This document shows positions 16,121 to 20,646 of a DNA stretch of 20,646 nt, one piece after another (position 1 is the first letter of the stretch; each line of letters starts with the position of its first letter). The notes beneath the pieces were generated by a model. It was given only the letters and a program-made list of their open reading frames with translations, was not told the origin of the DNA and ran no database searches. Both the position numbers and the translations under genes were made by a program. The stretch is from JBKHHU01 sp046539045 (GTDB lineage: Bacteria > Planctomycetota > Phycisphaerae > SM23-33): contig JBKHHU010000043.1 in the NCBI GenBank assembly GCA_046539045.1, positions 1 to 20,646 on the forward strand. The letters run 5' to 3'.

Positions 16121-16311
16121 CTCCCAACGCCGCCCTTTGTCTTCCGGATCGCGCTTGTTGCGCTTGACGAATCGTGCCCTGTCGATTCAGCGCAGAACCC
16201 ATCGGCCGCTGAAATGGATATCGGACCCACTTGCCGGCCGCTTGACCAGCTTTCTGAAAGCCTGTGCGTCTGCCGACTGCCCGGGGTGTTCGCATGGACG
16301 AGGGAGGGCAC

Positions 16312-16340
16312 TTGTGCGGCGTCCGAAAGCGGGGTATCTT
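16312..16340 (+). promoter_or_regulatory. Candidate sigma-70-type promoter giving a leaderless ispF mRNA
   Basis: A TTGTGC hexamer, then a 17-base spacer, then TATCTT at 16335-16340, which ends six bases before the ispF ATG at 16347. A start site at the usual distance from this -10 would fall on or next to the ATG. No Shine-Dalgarno is visible between the -10 and the ATG. The -35 match is weak (three of six); the -10 fits TANNNT. Confidence 0.4.
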
Positions 16341-16346
16341 CATGGC

Positions 16347-16841
16347 ATGATCAGGATCGGAAACGGATACGACTCGCACAGATTCGATGCCGAACGCCCC
16401 CTCGTGCTGGGCGGCGTGCGGATTCCCGATGCGCCGGGTTTGGCAGGCCACAGCGATGCCGACGCGGTGCTCCATGCCGTTACCGACGCAGTCCTCGGCG
16501 CCATCTCGGCCGGCGATATTGGAGATCTCTTCCCCGATACCGATCCGCGGCACAAGAATGCCGACAGCACCGGTTTTCTGAACCGGGCGATGACCCTGGC
16601 CGAGGAGCGTAACTACCGCGTCGGCAACCTCGACGTGACGATTCTCGCCCAGAAACCGAAGCTGAAAGACCACAAACCCGCCATCCGCCGCCGACTTGCA
16701 GAGCTGCTGAGAACGTCAGAAAGCTGCGTGTCGATCAAGGCAAAGACGAACGAGGGCATGGGCTTTGTCGGCCGGGCCGAGGGCATTGCGGTGCTGGCGT
16801 CGGTCCTGATGGTCTCCGGAAAACCGGGCATCACCGGCTGA
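16347..16841 (+). CDS. ispF: 2-C-methyl-D-erythritol 2,4-cyclodiphosphate synthase
   Basis: A 164-residue cytoplasmic enzyme of the non-mevalonate (MEP) isoprenoid pathway. It converts CDP-methylerythritol 2-phosphate to the cyclic diphosphate with release of CMP, as a homotrimer. The metal ligands Asp9, His11 (GYDSHRF) and His43 (in DADAVLHAVTDA) match Asp8, His10 and His42 of the E. coli enzyme. Other family signatures are GDIGDLFPDTDP, the K..KLKDHKP loop, and near the C-terminus IKAKTNEGMGFVGR.EGIA. Length is normal. The frame is open upstream, but this ATG matches the family start. No ispD fusion is present. It lies 142 bases before cysS on the same strand, a common bacterial pairing. 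Confidence 0.97.
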   Translation: MIRIGNGYDSHRFDAERPLVLGGVRIPDAPGLAGHSDADAVLHAVTDAVLGAISAGDIGDLFPDTDPRHKNADSTGFLNRAMTLAEERNYRVGNLDVTILAQKPKLKDHKPAIRRRLAELLRTSESCVSIKAKTNEGMGFVGRAEGIAVLASVLMVSGKPGITG

Positions 16842-16983
16842 CACTGAACCGGCGTTACTCTGTACAAACCCGCGTGAATCGGGTAAAAGTTCGCTCCCCG
16901 CCGGTACAGGCGTTCTAGAGTTACCCATAGAACCCACGCCCGCTTGTGCCGGGTTGTCATCGAAGTGTTTACAGGAAATTGAG

Positions 16984-18468
16984 ATGTCGATTACCGTCTA
17001 CAACACGCTTACGCGAAAGAAGGAAGAGTTTGACCCGGTCGAGGAGGGCAAGGTGGGGATCTACCTGTGCGGCCCGACGGTCTATAAGCCTTCGCACATC
17101 GGCCACGCGGTCGGACCGATCATTTTCGATGCGATCGCCCGCTTCCTCAAATACCGCGGGTACGATGTCCGCTGGGTCGTGAACATCACCGACGTCGACG
17201 ACAAACTCATCGCCGAAGCCGACCGGCAGAATCGTCCGATGCTGGAGATTGCCCGGGAAATCGAGGACGACTACAAGCAGTCGATGGAGAAGCTCGGGGT
17301 GGTCAACATCACCGACTGGCCGCGGGCGACCGAATACATCGACGCGATCGTCGGACTCGTCAAGTCGCTCGTGGACAAGGGCGCTGCCTACGTGGTCGAC
17401 GGCGATGTATATTTCGATCACACCGCCAAGAGCGACTACGGCAAACTTTCCGGGAGGAAGGTCGAGGAGTCTCAGGCGGGGACGCGCGACCTGCAGAGCG
17501 GTGACAAGAAACACCCTGCCGACTTCGCCCTCTGGAAGGCCGCCAAGGAAGGTGAACCGGCGTGGGAGTCGCCCTGGGGCCAGGGCAGGCCCGGCTGGCA
17601 CATCGAGTGCTCGGCCATGAGCATGAAAATTCTCGGTGACACGTTCGACATTCACGGCGGAGGGATGGACCTGATTTTCCCCCACCACGAAAACGAGATC
17701 GCCCAGTCCGAATGCGCATCCGGTCACAACTACGCACGCTACTGGATGCACAATGGCCTGACGCGAATCCGCACCAAGGCCGGCGGGAACGAGAAGATGT
17801 CCAAGAGCCTCGGCAACATCCGCACGATCCGCTCGCTCCTGGATGAGTACGAACCGGAGACGATCCGGGCCTTCGTGCTGAGCACGCATTACCGCCGCCC
17901 GCTGGATTTCTCCGACGAGCAGATCCAGGCGACCGCGAAGGCGTTGGAGAAATTCTACCGCCTGTTCGACGACGTCCAGACCGCCGCAGGGATCGACGTA
18001 TACGGAAACCGTGACGACATCGATGCTGTAAGCGTCCGGGCCGGCACCGAGCAGGACAAGCAGTTTGTCGAGGCCGTCCGGGCAGCGAAGAAGCGGTTCT
18101 TCGACGAGATGGATGACGATTTCAACACGGCCGGGGCCATGGCCGCCCTGCACGAAATCGCCAACGCGATGGTGCAGTATAACGCGAAGATCCAGTCGGC
18201 CGACGCCTCGGACGATGCGCCCGCCCTGCTGGCTGGGGCCGCCGTGACGATCGTGCAGCTCGGGCGGATCATCGGGCTGTTCGAGAAGCAGCGCGAATCC
18301 GGCGACATGCAACTGGACGAGGCGGAAATCCAGCAACTCATCAACGAGCGGCTGGAGGCGAAGAAGGAGAAGAGCTTCGCCCGCGCCGACGAAATCCGCG
18401 ACGAACTCGCCGCCAAAGGCATTCAACTCGAGGACACCCCCGGCGGGACGATCTGGCGAAAGGCATGA
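16984..18468 (+). CDS. cysS: Cysteinyl-tRNA synthetase
   Basis: A 494-residue class Ia aminoacyl-tRNA synthetase that charges tRNA-Cys. The nucleotide-binding motif HIGH is at 38-41 and KMSKS at 271-275. The zinc site that selects cysteine is complete: Cys29 (LCGPTVY), Cys209 (WHIECS), His234 and Glu238 (HHENE), at nearly the same positions as in E. coli. The C-terminal helical region and the terminal 'KSFARADEIRDELAAKGI.LEDTPGGTIW' block are intact. The ATG at 16984 has AGGA about nine bases upstream; an upstream in-frame TTG at 16954 would add ten residues that are not family-like. The gap from ispF contains a small ACCCG/CGGGT hairpin (16868-16884) of unknown role. Confidence 0.97.
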   Translation: MSITVYNTLTRKKEEFDPVEEGKVGIYLCGPTVYKPSHIGHAVGPIIFDAIARFLKYRGYDVRWVVNITDVDDKLIAEADRQNRPMLEIAREIEDDYKQSMEKLGVVNITDWPRATEYIDAIVGLVKSLVDKGAAYVVDGDVYFDHTAKSDYGKLSGRKVEESQAGTRDLQSGDKKHPADFALWKAAKEGEPAWESPWGQGRPGWHIECSAMSMKILGDTFDIHGGGMDLIFPHHENEIAQSECASGHNYARYWMHNGLTRIRTKAGGNEKMSKSLGNIRTIRSLLDEYEPETIRAFVLSTHYRRPLDFSDEQIQATAKALEKFYRLFDDVQTAAGIDVYGNRDDIDAVSVRAGTEQDKQFVEAVRAAKKRFFDEMDDDFNTAGAMAALHEIANAMVQYNAKIQSADASDDAPALLAGAAVTIVQLGRIIGLFEKQRESGDMQLDEAEIQQLINERLEAKKEKSFARADEIRDELAAKGIQLEDTPGGTIWRKA

Positions 18469-18524
18469 TGGCCGTCAGCCTCGACAAAGACGGCAATATC
18501 GTGTTCGGGAAGAAAGGCAAGTAA
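18465..18524 (+). CDS. Possible 19-codon microprotein overlapping the cysS stop
   Basis: ATGATG at 18465-18470 overlaps the cysS stop as ATGA and opens a 19-residue frame to a TAA at 18522-18524 (MMAVSLDKDGNIVFGKKGK). The 4-base overlap is the arrangement used for translational coupling, and the peptide is lysine- and glycine-rich with a D.DGN turn. It could equally be chance, or the scar of an altered cysS 3' end. No family is recognised. Confidence 0.22.
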   Translation: MMAVSLDKDGNIVFGKKGK

Positions 18525-18549
18525 CCCGCCGCAAACGGATTGTACGCGT

Positions 18550-18575
18550 TGGTTGGCGGGTCGACCCGCCAACCA
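18550..18575. terminator. Perfect 26-base palindrome between convergent cysS and ligD
   Basis: The 26 bases centred on the TCGA at 18561-18564 equal their own reverse complement; as RNA this gives an 11-bp stem with a 4-base loop on either strand. It lies in the short gap between two convergent genes, where a bidirectional terminator is expected. There is no T-tract. Part of it (GACCCGCCAACC) recurs at 20517-20528. Confidence 0.5.
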
Positions 18576-18614
18576 GTGCGCGGCGTCCCTCGTCGTCCTG
18601 CTACCTGCCATTTG

Positions 18615-20177
18615 CTACCGCTCCGCAAGATCCTCCACCCACAGGCCGGACAGCACCGAATACGGCTCTGCCTCGGTCGGCCCCATGCCCGAGTGCGCGG
18701 AGGCGTCTTTACGTTTCATCAGCAGCCACTGGTTCTTGCCGCTGTCGTCTTTCCCGCTGCGGACGAGCTTGAAAGCCCCGTGCAGCTTTACTCCGTCCAG
18801 GAAGAAGTCCAGACTCCCCTTCTTGATTGCCTGCGCGATGGTCCGATCGCGGTTGTTCTCATCCCCGGCCACCTCACACCGCCCGAAATCCCAGATAATC
18901 ACCTGTCCGCCGCCATACTCGCCCTTGGGGATTCGGCCCTCGAAGCGGGCGTACTCCAGCGGGTGGTCCTCCACTTCCACGGCAAGGCGCTTCTCGGCGG
19001 GGTCCAGGCTCGGGCCTTTCGGCACGGCCCAGGATTTCAGCACCCCCCCGGCTTCGATGCGCAGGTCGTAGTGCAGCCGCCGGGCGTCGTGCTTCTGGAT
19101 GACGAAGATCCCGCGCAACGCCTCCGCGGCGGCCCCGCCGGCAGGTTCGGGAGTGATGACAAAATTCCGCTTCGCGCGGTACTCCGAGAGGGACACCGCC
19201 GGGGCCTTCGCTTCGAGGCTGGAGACTTCGCCTTTGGTCCCGCTCCACTGTCGGGCGGCGGGAAGGTCCGGCGGTTTGACTCCGGGCAACGTCTGGCGCA
19301 GCGTCAGTGCAGGGGCGAACAAGTCGCCACGCTGCTCCAGGCGATCGACCACGGTGTCCGGGGCAAACTGCAGCGCGTCGTCCCTGCCGGCCTCGACGGC
19401 GGATTCCAGTTCGTCCCAGCTGACCGGCGCGGAAACGGTCGGACGCGGTTGGGCGCGGAGCGAGTAGACGCTGACGGTGGTTTTGTGGGCGTCGTTCTGG
19501 CTCCAGTCTATGAACACCTTGCCGGTCCGCCCGGCCTTGGCCATCTTGCTGGTAACGGTGTCCGGGTTGTGCTTCTCGATCTGTCCGGCGACGGTGCGGG
19601 CGAAGTCCTTGGTCTGCTCGAAGTCGACCGGGGTGTTCAGCGGAACCCAGCAGTGCACGCCCTTCCCGCCGGAAACCTTCACCGTCGACTGCAGCCCAAT
19701 CCGATCCAGCACGCGTCGCAGAAGCAGAGCGATCCGCCCCGCCTCCATCAGCCCGGCTGGGGCGCCGGGATCGAGGTCGAACACCACACCCGTCGGCCTG
19801 CCCGGTTGCGGTGCCCGGCTCATCAGCACGTGCAGTTCCAGCGAGCCGAGGTTCGCCGCCCACATCAGCCCGGGCAGATCGGTGATCGTGCAGTATCGCA
19901 GGCGCTTGGAACCGCTGTGGACGACCTCGGCGGTAGTCATCCAGTCCGGCCGGTGCTGCGGGCATCGCTTCTCGTAGAACGGTTCGCCCTCGACGCCGTC
20001 GGGGTAGCGTTTCAGCGTCAGCGGTCTGGCCCGCAGGTGCGGGAGTATCCACGGCGAAACGGCCCGGTAGTACTCCAGCACGCCCGCCTTGGTGAACCCC
20101 GCTTCCGGGTAGAGCACCTTGTCCAGGTTGCTGAGATGGACGTTGCGGTTCAGGATTTTCACGCGTTTCTTGGACAT
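18615..20177 (-). CDS. ligD: LigD-type polymerase + 3'-phosphoesterase protein lacking the ligase domain
   Basis: A 520-residue DNA repair protein for non-homologous end joining. The N-terminal archaeo-eukaryotic primase-type polymerase domain (about 10-290) has its metal ligands in VVFDLDPG (Asp134, Asp136) and VFIDW (Asp224), plus SGGKGVH with His175. A linker leads to the phosphoesterase domain (about 335-495), with FVIQKHDARRLHYDLR (His363, His369, Asp371), LKSWAVPKGPS and VEDHPLEYARFEG (His405). The ATP-dependent ligase domain found after PE in mycobacterial LigD is absent. The protein stops just after SVLSGLWVEDL, the usual start of the PE-ligase linker. The ATG at 20177 begins a family-like N-terminus (ILNRNVHLSNLDKVLYPEAG); its Shine-Dalgarno is poor. 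It lies downstream of a probable ku gene on the same strand. Confidence 0.93.
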   Translation of the reverse strand: MSKKRVKILNRNVHLSNLDKVLYPEAGFTKAGVLEYYRAVSPWILPHLRARPLTLKRYPDGVEGEPFYEKRCPQHRPDWMTTAEVVHSGSKRLRYCTITDLPGLMWAANLGSLELHVLMSRAPQPGRPTGVVFDLDPGAPAGLMEAGRIALLLRRVLDRIGLQSTVKVSGGKGVHCWVPLNTPVDFEQTKDFARTVAGQIEKHNPDTVTSKMAKAGRTGKVFIDWSQNDAHKTTVSVYSLRAQPRPTVSAPVSWDELESAVEAGRDDALQFAPDTVVDRLEQRGDLFAPALTLRQTLPGVKPPDLPAARQWSGTKGEVSSLEAKAPAVSLSEYRAKRNFVITPEPAGGAAAEALRGIFVIQKHDARRLHYDLRIEAGGVLKSWAVPKGPSLDPAEKRLAVEVEDHPLEYARFEGRIPKGEYGGGQVIIWDFGRCEVAGDENNRDRTIAQAIKKGSLDFFLDGVKLHGAFKLVRSGKDDSGKNQWLLMKRKDASAHSGMGPTEAEPYSVLSGLWVEDLAER

Positions 20178-20591
20178 GATTTTCTTAGCCGCGAACGGCG
20201 CGAACTTGCTGTGACGGCTTACGCAATTATGCTCAGGCAACAGATGCGCAGGTCCGCTCGGATCGGTCGTTGCGCCGCGGTTCTCTGGCCACGAACTGCG
20301 CGAATAGCGCGAACTTGTTGCTGCGTTCGAACGGGTCGGTTCCTGCATCTCTGACAGAGGCAACAAACTGTCTGATGCTCAAGCCCATGGATCCGGATCT
20401 ACGGGCTACCGCGTTCCTGTTGCGATGCGTACCGATTGGGAGCAACATCTCCCTCTACACCTTTTGGCAACCCGACATGCCACACGTTGGTCACCGTGAA
20501 CAGTTGCCGGTCGGGAGACCCGCCAACCGGCAAAGCGGCGCCGCTGCTCTGAAACCCGCTACCTCGGCCCGGCACCTGCTACCTGACGAAC
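20178..20591. other. 414-base gap between ku and ligD
   Basis: No convincing gene is present; the open minus-strand stretch at 20233-20448 lacks family features. The sequence GCGCGAACTTG occurs twice (20198-20208 and 20307-20317) in similar surroundings, suggesting a degenerate interspersed repeat. A hairpin with an 8-bp stem (20504-20511 with 20526-20533) lies about 60 bases downstream of the ku stop and could be its terminator. GACCCGCCAACC (20517-20528) and CCTGCTACCTG (20575-20585) also occur in the gap at the other end of ligD. Confidence 0.45.
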
Positions 20592-20646
20592 TCACTTCTT
20601 TCGCTCTTTGGCGAGGCTTTCCTCCAGCGCGGCTACCAGGTCGATG
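20592..20646 (-). CDS. ku: C-terminus of a probable Ku protein (partial, runs off the window)
   Basis: The final 17 codons of a minus-strand gene, reading IDLVAALEESLAKERKK and ending in TGA at 20594-20592. Bacterial Ku proteins commonly end with an 'N.IDLM.AL..S....' helix and a lysine-rich tail, and Ku is usually encoded beside LigD. Ku is the homodimeric ring that binds broken DNA ends and recruits LigD. With so few residues the call rests mostly on this tail plus the neighbouring ligD. Confidence 0.6.
   Translation of the reverse strand, partial: IDLVAALEESLAKERKK

Noticed and set aside
18540..20354. 604-codon plus-strand frame opposite ligD
   Set aside because: It is antisense to complete Pol and PE domains; its residues match no family and it has no ribosome-binding site.

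Overview
This is a chromosomal window of about 60% G+C with compact bacterial genes. It most resembles an environmental Planctomycetota genome, probably Phycisphaerae-like. That placement is an inference from style (HEAT-repeat lipoprotein, very large hybrid kinase, EtfBA plus a GlcD-type oxidase, interspersed intergenic repeats, a two-domain LigD), not from any marker gene. There is no rRNA, tRNA, CRISPR array, transposase or phage gene in view.

Layout. 1-105: window edge, ambiguous partial coding sequence. 106-1137 (-): zinc-dependent medium-chain polyol/alcohol dehydrogenase. 1395-3647 (+): a lipoprotein made almost entirely of HEAT repeats, followed by two strong inverted repeats. 3932-4714 (-): six-helix membrane protein of unknown function. 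4715-5365: 650 bases without an intact gene, holding a frameshifted, truncated remnant of a small nucleotidyltransferase-like gene and Cys-containing open stretches. 5366-9061 (+): an apparent operon of etfB, etfA, a two-helix membrane protein and a GlcD/D-lactate-dehydrogenase-type flavoprotein. 9165-9932 (-): stand-alone cobalamin-binding protein with an Arg/Lys-rich tail. 10056-10496: intergenic region with two tandem copies of a roughly 105-base repeat. 10497-16120 (-): a 1565-residue membrane hybrid histidine kinase and, overlapping its end, a response-regulator diguanylate cyclase. 16347-18468 (+): ispF and cysS, the housekeeping part. 18615-20177 (-): LigD-type polymerase plus phosphoesterase protein without a ligase domain. 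20592-20646 (-): the last codons of what is probably Ku.

How the genes work together. Three functional modules stand out. First, an oxidase/Etf electron-transfer unit: the 2-hydroxyacid oxidase would reduce EtfAB, as in the lactate dehydrogenase/Etf complexes of anaerobes, but with a small membrane protein inserted in the operon. Second, a signalling pair in which a DctB-like periplasmic sensor kinase probably controls c-di-GMP synthesis through the cyclase encoded immediately downstream. Third, a bacterial non-homologous end-joining locus (Ku plus LigD Pol-PE) that must take its ligase from elsewhere. The cobalamin protein has a module like that of CarH light sensors but no visible DNA-binding HTH domain.
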